A DNA stretch of 64,000 nucleotides from Rhizobiaceae bacterium (GCA_017643025.1 JAEPOG010000001.1:434001-498000); one strand, 5' to 3'. Positions 45,439-57,036 are shown, counted from the stretch's first letter. The notes: generated from the sequence alone by a model not told the origin. Program-made: numbers and translations.

Positions 45439-45867
45439 ATGAAACAGCCTATCGTGAAGCTTGCATTCTCCGCCCTGCTGGGCGCTGCGATCGCCGGCTC
45501 AGCCCTCACTGGCGCCGCGCATGCGCAGTCGGCCGGTCAGCTCGCCGCGCCGCAGATCGTTCCGCTCGCTCAGACAGCTACGGTCGAGGCCGAACAGGTC
45601 AACCACCGCTGGCGGCGCCACTACCGCCATCACAGGCGTCACCACGATCGCGGCGGCGGGATCTATTTCGACTTCGGCAATGGCAGCTTCTCGCTGACCG
45701 TGCCCCCGCGGCGCTACGACAACCGCCGGTATTACAGCTACCCGCGCTCCAGCGCCTCGGCGCACGTCCGGTGGTGTTATGCCCGCTACAAGTCTTACCG
45801 GCACTGGGACAACACGTTCCAGCCCTACCATGGGCCGCGCCGGCAGTGCTTCTCGCCCTACAACTAG
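45439..45867 (+). CDS. BA14K-family secreted protein
   Basis: This 142-residue protein has a signal peptide ([20 protein letters not shown]) and a His/Arg-rich middle ([16 protein letters not shown]). It ends with the BA14K motif [19 protein letters not shown] and later [11 protein letters not shown]. The family is typical of Brucella and other Hyphomicrobiales and is immunoreactive in Brucella. A clear AGGAGG site precedes the ATG, and a strong terminator follows. Confidence 0.93.
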   Translation: MKQPIVKLAFSALLGAAIAGSALTGAAHAQSAGQLAAPQIVPLAQTATVEAEQVNHRWRRHYRHHRRHHDRGGGIYFDFGNGSFSLTVPPRRYDNRRYYSYPRSSASAHVRWCYARYKSYRHWDNTFQPYHGPRRQCFSPYN

Positions 45868-45885
45868 GCGACACTATCGGAATCC

Positions 45886-45911
45886 AACGGCGCGGCTTCG
45901 GCCGCGCCGTT
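45886..45911 (+). terminator. Terminator of the BA14K gene
   Basis: Perfect 11-base arms (45886-45896 and 45901-45911) enclose a TTCG tetraloop and are followed by TCGTTTG. It lies 18 bases after the stop codon. Confidence 0.85.
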
Positions 45912-46003
45912 TCGTTTGTGGCGTTAATCGTTTGCTAACCCTCGATGTACGGCCTGCGCCGGCAGGTCTTGAGCGCCATGAAGCAGTGCGCATCTAGGGG
46001 TAC

Positions 46004-46315
46004 ATGATGCACATGTCAGCCTTGCGCGCCGATCACCAACACGAGCCGGAACGGCAGCGCCGTCCTCGCGTGCTGAAGGGCGCGTCCATCCTGTCGGGGA
46101 TTAAGAACTCCGAAATCGGCTGCACGGTGCGCAATATGCATGAGCAGGGCGCCGAGCTGCGCGTTCCTGCGGAGATGACCGTACCTGACCAATTCCTGCT
46201 CTACGTGCCGGTGGACCGCACGGCCTATCGTTGCGAATTGCGCTGGCGCGCCGGCGAGCGCTGCGGCGTGGAGTTTCGCGGCACTGCGCCGAAGCCGCAT
46301 TGGCACTACGGCTGA
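46004..46315 (+). CDS. Small PilZ-domain protein
   Basis: This 103-residue protein has a short PilZ pattern: RQRRPRVLKGASIL (an RxxRxxxxK-type start), a CTVRNMHEQGAELRV turn in place of DxSxxG, and CELRWRAGERCGVEF. It probably binds c-di-GMP weakly or not at all. A GGGG site precedes two in-frame ATGs. Confidence 0.75.
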   Translation: MMHMSALRADHQHEPERQRRPRVLKGASILSGIKNSEIGCTVRNMHEQGAELRVPAEMTVPDQFLLYVPVDRTAYRCELRWRAGERCGVEFRGTAPKPHWHYG

Positions 46316-46328
46316 GAGACAACGAAAA

Positions 46329-46354
46329 GCGGGCGGCGCCGCCACGCCGCCCGC
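46329..46354 (+). terminator. GC-rich hairpin after PilZ gene
   Basis: Nine-base arms (46329-46337 and 46346-46354) pair 13 bases after the stop. A second perfect 8-base-arm hairpin lies at 46368-46387. Both could stop transcription from either side, although no long U-run follows. Confidence 0.55.
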
Positions 46355-46483
46355 CCCCAGCCCGGAACCGGCCGCAATCGCGGCCGGCCCCCCAAGCGGA
46401 GAGCGGTGCCACTTACGCAGCACTAGTCGTGGTCGCTCTCCGGGCAGTGTGCCGCGCGGCCACCCCCAGCCCCGCGGCGATGC

Positions 46484-46777
46484 TCAGCGGGAAAACTCGA
46501 TGCCGACGTCCTCCAGGCCACGCCAGCGGATCGCCGCCCTGACGGGCGTCTCGCTGCCCGCAAGCCAGAAGTCGAACTCCGATGGCACCGCGGCTGTCTC
46601 GCCAAAGGCGAGCCGCGCGCCGGTGTCGGAAAGATTTCGGACGATGCACTCCAGCGCGGCATAACCGCGGTTGTATCTAAGCGTGCCGCCCTTCAGGACG
46701 CGCCGCCGTGGCGCACCGCGTCTCTCGGTAAAGACTTCGCCGTCAACGCCGATGGAATTCTGGGTGATGGGCTCCAT
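46484..46777 (-). CDS. PilZ-domain protein
   Basis: This 97-residue protein has ERRGAPRRRVLKGGTLRYN, then CIVRNLSDTGARLAFG and IRWRGLEDVGIEF. The first stretch carries an RxxxR-type c-di-GMP motif and the second the DTGA turn. It is a free-standing PilZ protein divergent from deoD. Confidence 0.82.
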   Translation of the reverse strand: MEPITQNSIGVDGEVFTERRGAPRRRVLKGGTLRYNRGYAALECIVRNLSDTGARLAFGETAAVPSEFDFWLAGSETPVRAAIRWRGLEDVGIEFSR

Positions 46778-46925
46778 CTGCAGCCTCCATTTCGTTCATG
46801 GACACTGCGATGCGAGATGCATGCCAGCGCAATCTGTGCCGGAATGGGACGCCGATCTGCATCGACGGTTGACTATGGATACGGCGCGGCAATTCTGTCG
46901 GAGCGATTCCGGAGGAGGCTCGGGC

Positions 46926-47639
46926 ATGACACCGCACAACAGCGCTACGAAGGGTGACTACGCGGAGGCCGTGCTTCTGCCCGGCGATCCGCTGCGCGCC
47001 AAATGGATCGCCGAGACCATTCTCGATGGCGCGCGGTGTGTGAACAGGGTGCGCAACTGCCTCGGCTACACGGGCACGTGGAAAGGCAAGCCAGTCAGCG
47101 TGCAAGCCACCGGCATGGGCCAGCCCTCGCTCGCGATCTACGTGCACGAGCTCATCAACGTGTACGGCGCAAAGCAACTGATCCGGGTCGGCACATGCGG
47201 CGGCCTATCGGAGAAGGTAAAGGTACGCGACCTGGTGCTGGCCCTGACCGCCAGCACCGACAGCTCGATGAACCGCAACGCCTTCGGCGGATTCGACTTT
47301 GCTCCGGCCGCCGATTTTGCGCTGCTGCGTGCCGCGGCGACCGCAGCCGAAAAGGCGGGCGTGCGCTGGCATGCCGGCGGCATCCTGTCGTCGGATGTGT
47401 TCTACCAGCCGGACGGGTTGGACAGCTACGCAGTGCTTCGCGCGCACGGCATCATGGCCGTCGAGATGGAAACCTCAGCGCTCTACACGCTTGCCGCCCG
47501 CTTCGGCGCGCAGGCGGTGTCGATCTGCACGATGACCGACTGCCTCGTCACCGGCGAGGAGCTGAACGCAGACGAACGCCAGTCGTCGCTGGAGGATATG
47601 GCGCGCATCGCGCTGGATGTGGCGGTGGGCGAAGGATAG
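46926..47639 (+). CDS. deoD: Purine-nucleoside phosphorylase, DeoD type
   Basis: This 237-residue enzyme splits purine nucleosides with phosphate into base and ribose-1-phosphate. Family motifs are LLPGDPLRAKWIAE, GMGQPSLAIYVHEL, IRVGTCGGL and the substrate-binding MAVEMETSALYTLA, with a C-terminal TDCLVTGEE in place of the SDH region. The ATG at 46926 follows GGAGGA at a good distance. It is a core gene, separate from the island nucleoside operon. Confidence 0.94.
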   Translation: MTPHNSATKGDYAEAVLLPGDPLRAKWIAETILDGARCVNRVRNCLGYTGTWKGKPVSVQATGMGQPSLAIYVHELINVYGAKQLIRVGTCGGLSEKVKVRDLVLALTASTDSSMNRNAFGGFDFAPAADFALLRAAATAAEKAGVRWHAGGILSSDVFYQPDGLDSYAVLRAHGIMAVEMETSALYTLAARFGAQAVSICTMTDCLVTGEELNADERQSSLEDMARIALDVAVGEG

Positions 47640-47665
47640 GTCGGGGGACTTTGCCGCCGAGGCGA

Positions 47666-47983
47666 TTACCGAAACCAGCCCTTGCGGGCAGGCGCCTCGA
47701 AGCTCACACCCGCGTCATTGCCGCGCCGCCATCTCACGGCAACGTCGCGCCAGTTGCGCTCGCCGCCGATCTTGAGCTGGAATTTCTGCGGCAACCTGAG
47801 CTCGATCTTGAAAGTCAGCCTCGCGCCCTTGCCGGATACGTTGCGCACGCGGCACTCCGCTGTTCCACCTTCGGGGAATCGGACAGCCGCGCTGGCCGAA
47901 CCGCTGCCGCGCTCGGCGCTGCGCCGCTCGTTGAACATTCTGGCTGTAGACGATGCCCTGCTTTGAACCGGCATGTGCCTCAC
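47666..47983 (-). CDS. PilZ-like protein
   Basis: This 105-residue protein has FNERRSAERGSG, then CRVRNVSGKGARLTFKIEL and VAVRWRRGNDAGVSF. The RxxxR start is partly kept. It is the third small PilZ-type protein within 2 kb. Confidence 0.7.
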   Translation of the reverse strand: MRHMPVQSRASSTARMFNERRSAERGSGSASAAVRFPEGGTAECRVRNVSGKGARLTFKIELRLPQKFQLKIGGERNWRDVAVRWRRGNDAGVSFEAPARKGWFR

Positions 47984-48084
47984 GCTCCATCGGCCTCTCC
48001 GGCGCGTCCGGGACCGACGACGAAATCAGTCAGTTGAGGCAATCGCCCGATTAGAGCGCGGAACGGTAAATTAAGGGTTTCCCC

Positions 48085-48117
48085 GCGCGCCCGCAGGGCA
48101 AGGCCCCGAGGGCGCGC
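48085..48117 (-). terminator. Probable ilvC terminator
   Basis: Eight-base arms (48085-48092 and 48110-48117) pair about 25 bases after the ilvC stop on the minus strand. An inner GC-rich stem is possible. The U-run is weak. Confidence 0.5.
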
Positions 48118-48141
48118 AGATAAGAGAACCGTGGATCGTTC

Positions 48142-49814
<1,673 letters not shown>

Positions 49815-49843
49815 CTGGTCCAAAACGCCAACCCGTCTTCCGT

Positions 49844-49863
49844 ACCGTACCGTTCGGTACGGT
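49844..49863. promoter_or_regulatory. TetR operator palindrome
   Basis: Nine-base arms ACCGTACCG and CGGTACGGT are perfectly complementary around TT. The site lies between the monooxygenase stop and the TetR start, where autoregulation is expected. Confidence 0.75.
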
Positions 49864-49894
49864 TATCGCACAGAGTAAGCCGGTCGGCAAGAAG

Positions 49895-51136
49895 CTACTT
49901 GGTCGGCACGCGCCAGTCCGGCTCTTTCAACCCCGCCAACGTGAAGGGATCGAACAGTGTGCCCGACACCATGGCCGCAAGCAGCGCGGGCATTGGCGGC
50001 ACCTTCGCGACTGTCGCGACCAGCGTGTCGCGCAACATCGGCAAGAGCCGCGAATTCGACTGGTAGAAGGGCGTCAGCGCATAGGACAACCACTGGAAGA
50101 GGTGCACATGCCGCCGCCGCATACGGCAATAGGCTTCGAGCGCTGAGGCGATATCGGGCGATGTCTCGATCGCGTGCGCCAGCGCAGCCGCGTCGAGCAG
50201 CGCCATGTTGGCCCCCTGCCCGAGCTGCGGGCTGGTCGAATGCGCCGCGTCGCCAATGAACGCCAGATCGCGGCCGGTTGGATGTTTCAGCGTGTGGTGC
50301 CCGTAGCGCGCCAGCGTCAAATCATCGAAACTCCCGATCTGTTCCAGATAGACCCTCGCCTCCGGCCAATAACCGGCAACCTTGTCCTTCCAGACGTCCA
50401 GCCCGCCCGCACGCACGGCGTCGGCTTCGTCGGGCTTGAGGCTCCAGAAGAACGCCGCCATCGGCTCGCCGCCGGACGCCATGCTGCCGATAGGCAGCAC
50501 GCCGATCATCACGCTGGCTCCGCGATAGCGTTGCATCAGCGCATTGGGATCGAAGCCTTCCGCGCGCCATTTCAGCGACGCCCAGAACGCGCCGTAGGCG
50601 AGCGGCTTCGGCTCGGCCGGCTCCCGGGCGTATTGTCCGATCAGCTTCGAGCGCCCGCCGCTGGCATCGACAACAAGATCGGCGAACTTGATCGCCGGCT
50701 GGTTGGACCCGAACAGCGCAGGATATTCTTCCCGGTAATTGATGCCGGAGATCTCATTGTCGGTGACGACATCGATCTTCTCGGCGCGCACCGCGCCGTA
50801 GAGCACGTCAAACAGCGCCCCGCGATGCACGGCCACCCCGTAACGCCCTCGCGGAGAAACGTCGTAGCGCACGTCAAGCACGGTGCGCCCGCTTGCAGAA
50901 TCGGTGCCGTGCAGCCTGTCGATACGCGCGCCAAGCGCCTCGATCTGGCCGCGCAGCCCCAGCGCGTCGAGCACGGTCAGGCCCGTCGGCTGCAGGATCA
51001 GCCCCGAGCCGAGCGGCTTCGGCTCCTCGAAACGCTCATAGATTGTGACCTTGTGGCCGGCGCGATGCAGAAACAGCGCAGCGGCCAGACCGGCCGGCCC
51101 GGCGCCGACGATCCCGATCTCTTTTGCCCGGCCCAT
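49895..51136 (-). CDS. FAD-dependent monooxygenase
   Basis: This 413-residue protein belongs to the PHBH/UbiH-type class A flavin monooxygenases. It has IGIVGAGPAGLAAALFL, a DG-like VVDASGGRSKL and the GD motif FIGDAAHSTSPQLGQG. It would hydroxylate an aromatic or related substrate with NAD(P)H and oxygen. It is divergent from pepT with about 110 bp between. Confidence 0.9.
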   Translation of the reverse strand: MGRAKEIGIVGAGPAGLAAALFLHRAGHKVTIYERFEEPKPLGSGLILQPTGLTVLDALGLRGQIEALGARIDRLHGTDSASGRTVLDVRYDVSPRGRYGVAVHRGALFDVLYGAVRAEKIDVVTDNEISGINYREEYPALFGSNQPAIKFADLVVDASGGRSKLIGQYAREPAEPKPLAYGAFWASLKWRAEGFDPNALMQRYRGASVMIGVLPIGSMASGGEPMAAFFWSLKPDEADAVRAGGLDVWKDKVAGYWPEARVYLEQIGSFDDLTLARYGHHTLKHPTGRDLAFIGDAAHSTSPQLGQGANMALLDAAALAHAIETSPDIASALEAYCRMRRRHVHLFQWLSYALTPFYQSNSRLLPMLRDTLVATVAKVPPMPALLAAMVSGTLFDPFTLAGLKEPDWRVPTK

Positions 51137-51247
51137 GCGGCCTCAGTGCCATCAGGCTGGCGCATGCGCAATCCCGTCCATGGCCGTGTCTTTTGCCGCC
51201 GGACGGGGTACAGCTTCGGCAGCCAATGTCAGCAACGGACCCACCAC

Positions 51248-52480
51248 GTGAGCACGTCAGCCTCCGAGCGCTTCCTGCGCTACGTCACCATCGACACGCA
51301 GTCCGACCCGCGGTCGCCGGCCCAACCCTCGACCGAGAAGCAGAAGGATCTCGGCCGTTTGCTGGTCGAGGAACTGCTGGCGCTCGGCCTCGGCGACGCG
51401 CATCTCGACAAACACGGCAATGTCTATGCCACCGTGCCGGCCAACACTGACAAGCAGGTGCCGGTCATCTGTTTCTGCTCGCATATGGACACCGCGCCCG
51501 ACTTCTCCGGCACCGGCGTCAGGCCACAGGTGGTGGAGAACTATCAGGGCGGCGACATCCAGCTGAAGGGCGATGTCAGGCAGGTGATCCGCGCGGCTGA
51601 GAACCCCCAACTCGCCGACCAGGTCGGCAACGACATCATCACCACCGACGGCACGACATTGCTCGGCGCAGACGACAAGGCGGGAATCGCGGAGATCATA
51701 GCCGCTGCCCAGATTCTGGTCGAAAAGCCGGACATCCGGCACGGCACAGTGAAGCTGCTATTCACGACCGACGAGGAGATCGGCCGCGGCGTCGACAAGG
51801 TAGATTTCGAAAAGCTCGGCGCGGATTTTGCCTATACGCTGGATGGCAGTACCGCGGGTTCGATCGAGGCGGAGACCTTTTCGGCCGACCGAGTGGATAT
51901 CGGGATCACCGGCGTCGCAATCCATCCAGGTTACGCCACCGGCAAGATGGAGAACGCGCTCAAGATCGCAGCGGAAATCGTTGCCCGGCTGCCGAAGGAT
52001 CAGGCGCCGGAGACCACCGAGGGCCGGCAGGGCTTCGTTCACCCGACCGATCTTTCCGGATCGATGGAAAAGGCCGCAATCAGCCTCATCGTCCGCGACT
52101 TCGAGGATCAGGGTCTGGCCGAGAAGGAAGCGATGCTGGAAGCGATCGTCCGCGACGTCATGGAAGGCTACCCCGGCTCCGCCTACACCTTCACGGTGAC
52201 CGAACAGTACCGCAACATGAAGGTCGTGCTCGACCGGTATCCGCAGGTCGTGGAGTACGCGCAGGAGGCGGTTCGCCGCGCCGGCATAGAGCCGAAGATG
52301 GGTCTGGTGCGCGGCGGCACCGACGGCTCGCGGCTGTCGCATATGGGCCTGCCCTGCCCGAACATCTTTACCGGCGGCCACGCCGCGCACTCGCCGCTCG
52401 AATGGGTGAGCCGTCAGGACATGGACAGGGCTGTCGCCACGATCATCGAACTGGTGAAGCTCTGGGAGGAGCGCGCCTAG
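51248..52480 (+). CDS. pepT: Peptidase T
   Basis: This 410-residue M20-family aminotripeptidase has [24 protein letters not shown] with metal-binding Asp, [12 protein letters not shown] with the catalytic Glu, and [17 protein letters not shown]. It releases the N-terminal residue of tripeptides. The start is GTG 51248; the frame upstream is antisense to the monooxygenase gene and was rejected. It overlaps the pdxJ end by four bases, tail to tail. Confidence 0.94.
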   Translation: MSTSASERFLRYVTIDTQSDPRSPAQPSTEKQKDLGRLLVEELLALGLGDAHLDKHGNVYATVPANTDKQVPVICFCSHMDTAPDFSGTGVRPQVVENYQGGDIQLKGDVRQVIRAAENPQLADQVGNDIITTDGTTLLGADDKAGIAEIIAAAQILVEKPDIRHGTVKLLFTTDEEIGRGVDKVDFEKLGADFAYTLDGSTAGSIEAETFSADRVDIGITGVAIHPGYATGKMENALKIAAEIVARLPKDQAPETTEGRQGFVHPTDLSGSMEKAAISLIVRDFEDQGLAEKEAMLEAIVRDVMEGYPGSAYTFTVTEQYRNMKVVLDRYPQVVEYAQEAVRRAGIEPKMGLVRGGTDGSRLSHMGLPCPNIFTGGHAAHSPLEWVSRQDMDRAVATIIELVKLWEERA

Positions 52481-53232
52481 CCGGCCGGGTGGTCGAGCGC
52501 CTTGAGGAAGCGCCGCACCGTCTCCGCCATGCCGAACTCGAGCGCATCGGCCGTCAGGCCGTGGCCGATTGAGACTTCGGCCAGTGCGGGTAAGCGTTTC
52601 GCCAGCGCCGGAAGGTTGGCGACGGTCAGGTCATGCCCGGCATTGACGCCGAGGCCAGCGGCTAACGCCATGTCCGCCGTTTTTCCCAGCTTTTCCAGTT
52701 CGCTGGCGGCCTTGGCGGAATCATCGTGGCAAGCGCCATACGGCCCTGTATAGAGTTCGATCCGGTCCGCCCCGGTCGCCTTGGCGGCCCCAATCTGCCC
52801 GTCCGTTGCATCCGGATCACAAAACAGCGAAACCCGCGCGCCCGTCTTCTTCAGCCGCGCCACGATCGCCTTCAGCATGTCGCGGTTTGCAACGAAGTCC
52901 CAGCCATGGTCCGAGGTCGGCTGCTCCGGATCGTCTGGTACGAGCGTGATCTGCTCCGGCTCCGCCGCCTCGACGAGCGCAAGAAAATCGCCTGTCGGAT
53001 AACCCTCGATGTTGAACTCGGCATGCGGGAATGCGTCGTCGATCAGCGCCCGCAATTCCGGCAGGTCGGTGAAGCGAATATGCCGCTGATCAGGACGCGG
53101 ATGCACCGTCAGCCCGTGCGCGCCCGCCTCCAGCGCGATACGGCCGATCCCGGTCACGCTCGGCCACGGCAGGTCGCGCCGGTTGCGCAGGAACGCGATC
53201 GCATTGAGATTGACGGAGAGCGAAGCGGCCAT
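52477..53232 (-). CDS. pdxJ: Pyridoxine 5'-phosphate synthase
   Basis: This 251-residue TIM-barrel enzyme joins 1-deoxyxylulose phosphate with aminoacetone phosphate to form pyridoxine phosphate. The typical [15 protein letters not shown] start, [26 protein letters not shown] and [12 protein letters not shown] are present. Confidence 0.95.
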   Translation of the reverse strand: MAASLSVNLNAIAFLRNRRDLPWPSVTGIGRIALEAGAHGLTVHPRPDQRHIRFTDLPELRALIDDAFPHAEFNIEGYPTGDFLALVEAAEPEQITLVPDDPEQPTSDHGWDFVANRDMLKAIVARLKKTGARVSLFCDPDATDGQIGAAKATGADRIELYTGPYGACHDDSAKAASELEKLGKTADMALAAGLGVNAGHDLTVANLPALAKRLPALAEVSIGHGLTADALEFGMAETVRRFLKALDHPAG

Positions 53233-53351
53233 TCTTTGTCACCAAATTTGCTGTGCGGTCCATAGCACGACACAGCGGCAGGCGCTGGGAACAGGCCGCC
53301 ATATTCCTATGTTACAGATCGGAACTGAACGCCACGGCCTGAGGAGACCCG

Positions 53352-53753
53352 ATGTCACTTCATCCGCTTGAACCGATCCCCGCCGTTCGCCGGCTGGACA
53401 CCAACCGCTCCGCGCTCCTTGCCGTTGAGATTGCAGGGCACGTCAGCGCAAACGACATCGAAAACCTATACGGCCTGCTCGAAGGGGCCTACTCGCTGCA
53501 CGAACGCATCGACCTGTTTATCCGCGTGGTCGACCACGACGGCGCGGACTGGAGCGAGGTCTCGTCCGAAACAGTCGCGGATGCGCGCAGCCACGCCGAA
53601 AAGCATATCGCGCGCTGCGCCACGGTCGGCGACCGCCGGGCGACGGCGCGCATGGCCGAAATCTTTTGCCCTTCCAATGCCGAACACCGGCACTTTGAAT
53701 CAGAAGACGAAGCGGCGGCATGGGCGTGGCTCGACGCGCGCGAGCAGTCCTGA
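53352..53753 (+). CDS. SpoIIAA-like (STAS/SEC14-type) protein
   Basis: This 133-residue protein resembles the SpoIIAA-like family of Proteobacteria: VEIAGHVSANDIENLYGLLE, then FIRVVDHDGADW and a terminal ESEDEAAAWAWL. The role is unknown. It stands alone between pdxJ and the helicase gene. Confidence 0.8.
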   Translation: MSLHPLEPIPAVRRLDTNRSALLAVEIAGHVSANDIENLYGLLEGAYSLHERIDLFIRVVDHDGADWSEVSSETVADARSHAEKHIARCATVGDRRATARMAEIFCPSNAEHRHFESEDEAAAWAWLDAREQS

Positions 53754-53759
53754 GCCGCC

Positions 53760-54887
53760 TTATCGTACCACCGTCAGCCGCTCCGCCGCGCGCGTGACGG
53801 CCGTGTAGAGCCAGCGCTGGCGCGTGTCGCGGAATGCGAAACTCTCGTCGAACAGAACGACATTGTTCCATTGCGAACCCTGCGCCTTGTGCACGGTGAG
53901 CGCGTAACCATAGTCGAAATCGTCGAAGCGCTTCTTCTGCTGCCAGGGAATGTCGGCGTCGGGGTCCTCGAACGCAGCCTTTAAGAGCTTGATCTTGGCC
54001 ACGCCGCGGTCGGGATCGTCCTCTTCCGGCGACACCAGCAGATTGATGCCGGGCTTCACCGTCTCCTTCGACGACGTCATCACCTTCCAAAGCGAGCCAT
54101 TGAGCAGCCCCTTATTGGGATCGTTGCGCAAGCAGACCAGCTTGTCCCCCGCCTGCGGATACATCGCGGCGAAGCCTTTGAGCGAGCGCAGGCGCTGGTT
54201 GTAGCGCCGCCGCGTGCGGTTGGTGCCGACCAGCACCTGGTCTGCATCGAGAACCAGCTCCTGGGTCACCTCGTCGCGTCCAATCACCTGCGCGGCGCCG
54301 TAGTCGCCCTTCATGAACTCGCGCCCCTCGCGTACGTCGAGCGCCAGCCGGATGATCGGATTGTCGCGCGCCTGCCGGTGGATTTCCGTCAAGAGGTGGT
54401 CCGGCTCGTGCTCCGTGAAGAACCCGCCGCCCGAAATCGGCGGCAGCTGCGCCGGATCGCCCAGCACGAGGATCGGCGTGCCGAAGCTCAACAGGTCGCG
54501 GCCCAGCGCCTCGTCAACCATCGAGCATTCATCGACGATCACCAGTGCGGCCTTGGCGATCGGGCTCTGCCGGTTGAGCGAAAATGTCGGCGACATGGTC
54601 TTCTTGCCGGTCGCCTCGTCCTCGATCTGCTCCTCCCCGCGCGGCCGGTAGATCAGCGAATGAATTGTCCGGGCGTTCACCGCACCCCGCGCGCGCAGCA
54701 CCTGCGCCGCCTTGCCGGTGAAGGCCGCGAACTGCACCTGCCCGTCGACATGCTCGGCGAAATACCGCGCCAGCGTCGTCTTGCCGGTCCCGGCATAACC
54801 GAACAGGCGGAAGATCTGCGGCCGGCCTTCCTTCAGCCACCGCGACACGGCGGTCAGCGCCGCATCCTGCTGGGGTGAAAACTGCAT
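53760..54887 (-). CDS. RecD-like superfamily 1B helicase
   Basis: This 375-residue ATPase has Walker A LFGYAGTGKTTLARYF, Walker B LVIVDECSMVDE, motif III ILGDPAQLPPISGGG (seen as VLGDPAQLPPI) and the C-terminal UvrD-like ALTVHKAQGSQW. It is shorter than RecD2 and resembles Dda-like helicases, acting on single-stranded DNA 5' to 3'. A role in repair or replication is inferred. Confidence 0.9.
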   Translation of the reverse strand: MQFSPQQDAALTAVSRWLKEGRPQIFRLFGYAGTGKTTLARYFAEHVDGQVQFAAFTGKAAQVLRARGAVNARTIHSLIYRPRGEEQIEDEATGKKTMSPTFSLNRQSPIAKAALVIVDECSMVDEALGRDLLSFGTPILVLGDPAQLPPISGGGFFTEHEPDHLLTEIHRQARDNPIIRLALDVREGREFMKGDYGAAQVIGRDEVTQELVLDADQVLVGTNRTRRRYNQRLRSLKGFAAMYPQAGDKLVCLRNDPNKGLLNGSLWKVMTSSKETVKPGINLLVSPEEDDPDRGVAKIKLLKAAFEDPDADIPWQQKKRFDDFDYGYALTVHKAQGSQWNNVVLFDESFAFRDTRQRWLYTAVTRAAERLTVVR

Positions 54888-54945
54888 CAGCGGTCAGTGG
54901 CAGGATTCGATGAATGCTTCAACTGACGGCAGCCCGCGAGCCCGC

Positions 54946-55437
54946 TTAGTTGCTTTCCGGATTCCGGTGGTAGCCCGGCCCGACCGTCAGAGGCTCGTCC
55001 GGTGTCTTGGCGTCGCTGATCTGGCTAGAATAGCTGCGCGTTGTAGACCAGATTTCGCGTGTCTCCAGCCGGTCGAGAACCCGGATGGTCACTTGGTATG
55101 GTTTGTGTGCCTCCACGCCTTTCAGCGGCGGCGTACGCAGCGCATAGCGGTCGGTCATCGGGCTGACCCGCTCGCGCACCACCAGCGGAGCACCGCCCGC
55201 CGGGTCATCGAAGGTCGCCTCTATGATCGAGCCGGATTCCAGCGGCCGGCTGACGATGGCCGTAAAGCCGTAGAAATTGTCCGCGACCCGGTAGTTGAAC
55301 ACGAAGCCGCCACCGACGATCTGCAAATAGGGCTTGTTTGCGGGATCCTCGCGCATCAGCCATCCGATAGCAAAAAGGATCGCCAGCAGCACGACGCCGG
55401 CACCCGCGACGCGGAACGGCGTGAACAGCGCCTTCAT
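54946..55437 (-). CDS. Membrane-anchored protein of the nitrile hydratase operon
   Basis: This 163-residue protein has one N-terminal helix (VAGAGVVLLAILFAIGWLM) and a beta-rich exported domain (GFVFNYRVADNFYGFTAIV). It follows the nitrile hydratase accessory gene by five bases. It has no recognised function. The ATG at 55437 was chosen because the upstream frame is the accessory gene in another frame. Confidence 0.75.
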   Translation of the reverse strand: MKALFTPFRVAGAGVVLLAILFAIGWLMREDPANKPYLQIVGGGFVFNYRVADNFYGFTAIVSRPLESGSIIEATFDDPAGGAPLVVRERVSPMTDRYALRTPPLKGVEAHKPYQVTIRVLDRLETREIWSTTRSYSSQISDAKTPDEPLTVGPGYHRNPESN

Positions 55438-55442
55438 GACCG

Positions 55443-55766
55443 TCAGGCCCGCCGGCGTTGCGGATCGTTTTCGAGAGCGATCGGCATTCCATGCGGCGTG
55501 GCGTGCGCCGCCCGCCTCCAGGCCGCTGCGACGTCCTCCATCGCCGCTTTGGTCGAGAGCCCGCGACCCTCGATCAACTGCTCCAGTGCCGCCACGACGC
55601 TGTCGTAATAGTCGGAGCCGTCGTCTTTCAGCCCGTGCACGGCGCGCTCTCGGCCGAGCGCTTCGGCCCACTCGCCAGCCGTGATCACTCCGGCGTCCTG
55701 AAGCGCAAAGGCAAGCGCGAGGGCTTGCGCCTGCCAGGGCTCGTCGAAACCGCGCTCGTCATTCAT
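55443..55766 (-). CDS. Nitrile hydratase accessory (activator) protein
   Basis: This 107-residue protein resembles the P14K-type cobalt-carrying accessory proteins and the N-terminal part of the beta subunit, with EPWQAQALALAFALQDAGVI and DDGSDYYDSVVAALEQLI. It helps load cobalt into the alpha subunit. Its start overlaps the beta-subunit stop by four bases. Confidence 0.88.
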   Translation of the reverse strand: MNDERGFDEPWQAQALALAFALQDAGVITAGEWAEALGRERAVHGLKDDGSDYYDSVVAALEQLIEGRGLSTKAAMEDVAAAWRRAAHATPHGMPIALENDPQRRRA

Positions 55767-56425
55767 TGCTCTGGTTCCAGGTAGCTTTCCCAGGCGTCGA
55801 TGCTCACGGTCAGGCTGGCATCGCTTCCTTTGCCCCACAATGTGCGCCCGTCGAAAACGACGGTGTAGAGGTGTTGCGGCGCCTCGCCCTTTCCGTGCGC
55901 ATTGCTGTCCGGAAAGACATAGGCCCCGCGCGCCGCCTCCACGGTCCCGGTCTTGCCGCGCGCATATCGCGGCAGCCGCGTGTGTCCCGTCGGATGTTCG
56001 TTGATCGTCTGGACCCGGTCGCCAGGCTTGAAACGCGGTTCCGCGGCGACTGGGCGGTCGCACGGCCCGCCCTTGGCAAGCACAGGTGCGACATCGGCCG
56101 CCTTCAGTACGCGCTTCGGCGAGGCACCCGATGCCTTCGAACGACCAGCCCCGAGCTCGTCGGCAGTGACGAAACCGTGCCGCACGAGCAGCGCTTCAAG
56201 CGCCTTGATCCAGATCTCGTAGTAGCTCGACGCGTAATAGTCGGACGGATGCAGGCTTTCGCGCGCGTGCCGGCTTTCGTCGATGTTCCAGTGGCCCATC
56301 GCGCCGGCTGCCAGCGTCACACCGAGCGCCCGCTTTTCCCAATCGGCGTGGAAATAGGGCTCATCGGGTTCCGGCGCCACCGGCCCGAAACCCATCTGCC
56401 CGCCGAGATCCTGCGGGCCGTTCAC
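55763..56425 (-). CDS. nthB: Nitrile hydratase beta subunit
   Basis: This 220-residue subunit has [28 protein letters not shown] and the C-terminal SH3-like [20 protein letters not shown] with [10 protein letters not shown]. It supports the active site with the conserved Arg residues. It overlaps the alpha gene by four bases. Confidence 0.95.
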   Translation of the reverse strand: MNGPQDLGGQMGFGPVAPEPDEPYFHADWEKRALGVTLAAGAMGHWNIDESRHARESLHPSDYYASSYYEIWIKALEALLVRHGFVTADELGAGRSKASGASPKRVLKAADVAPVLAKGGPCDRPVAAEPRFKPGDRVQTINEHPTGHTRLPRYARGKTGTVEAARGAYVFPDSNAHGKGEAPQHLYTVVFDGRTLWGKGSDASLTVSIDAWESYLEPEQ

Positions 56426-57036
56426 GCTGCAGCTCCCGGGGCCAACGCATGCCCGGCGCCGATCATGGAATCGCGCGTGACCAGAGCCGCCAATTCATCC
56501 TCGCCAAGCCCGTCGGTTCCCTGCGGGCGTAGCGGCACCACGATGTAACGAAGTTCCGCGGTCGAATCCCAGACGCGGATATTGGTAGTGAGCGGCAACT
56601 CCAGCCCAAATTCGGCCAGCACGCCGCGCGGATCGATCACCGCCCGGCTGCGATACGGCGGCGACTTGTACCAGACCGGCGGCAGGCCCAGCACCGACCA
56701 CGGATAGCAGGAGCACAGCGTGCAGACGACCAGATTGTGCGTTTCGGGCGCGTTGAACACCGCCTGCATATGCTCGCCCTGCCGCCCGCTGTAGCCCAGC
56801 GAGGCAATCGCGGCGGTAGCATCCTTCGCCAGCCACTCCGCATAGGCCGCATCGCTCCAGGCTTTCGCGACGACCCGCGCGCCGTTGCGCGGCCCGACCT
56901 TGTGTTCATAGGTCTCCACAATGGCATCGACCGCGGCCGGGTCGATCAGCCCTTTTTCGGTCAGGATGGTCTCGAGCGCCTTCACGCGCGCCGCCATCGG
57001 GTCGAGGTCGTTATCGTGGTCGTGATCGTGGCTCAT
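56422..57036 (-). CDS. nthA: Nitrile hydratase alpha subunit, cobalt type
   Basis: This 204-residue catalytic subunit has the metal-binding [10 protein letters not shown], where the Thr marks the cobalt type (Ser in the iron type). It hydrates nitriles to amides in the cytoplasm. The His/Asp-rich start ([10 protein letters not shown]) may aid metal handling. No amidase gene is next to it, so the amide would be processed elsewhere. Confidence 0.95.
   Translation of the reverse strand: MSHDHDHDNDLDPMAARVKALETILTEKGLIDPAAVDAIVETYEHKVGPRNGARVVAKAWSDAAYAEWLAKDATAAIASLGYSGRQGEHMQAVFNAPETHNLVVCTLCSCYPWSVLGLPPVWYKSPPYRSRAVIDPRGVLAEFGLELPLTTNIRVWDSTAELRYIVVPLRPQGTDGLGEDELAALVTRDSMIGAGHALAPGAAA

Noticed and set aside
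50174-51247. Upstream extension of pepT by 358 codons
   Set aside because: It is antisense to the flavin monooxygenase gene, and peptidase T has its normal length from the GTG at 51248.
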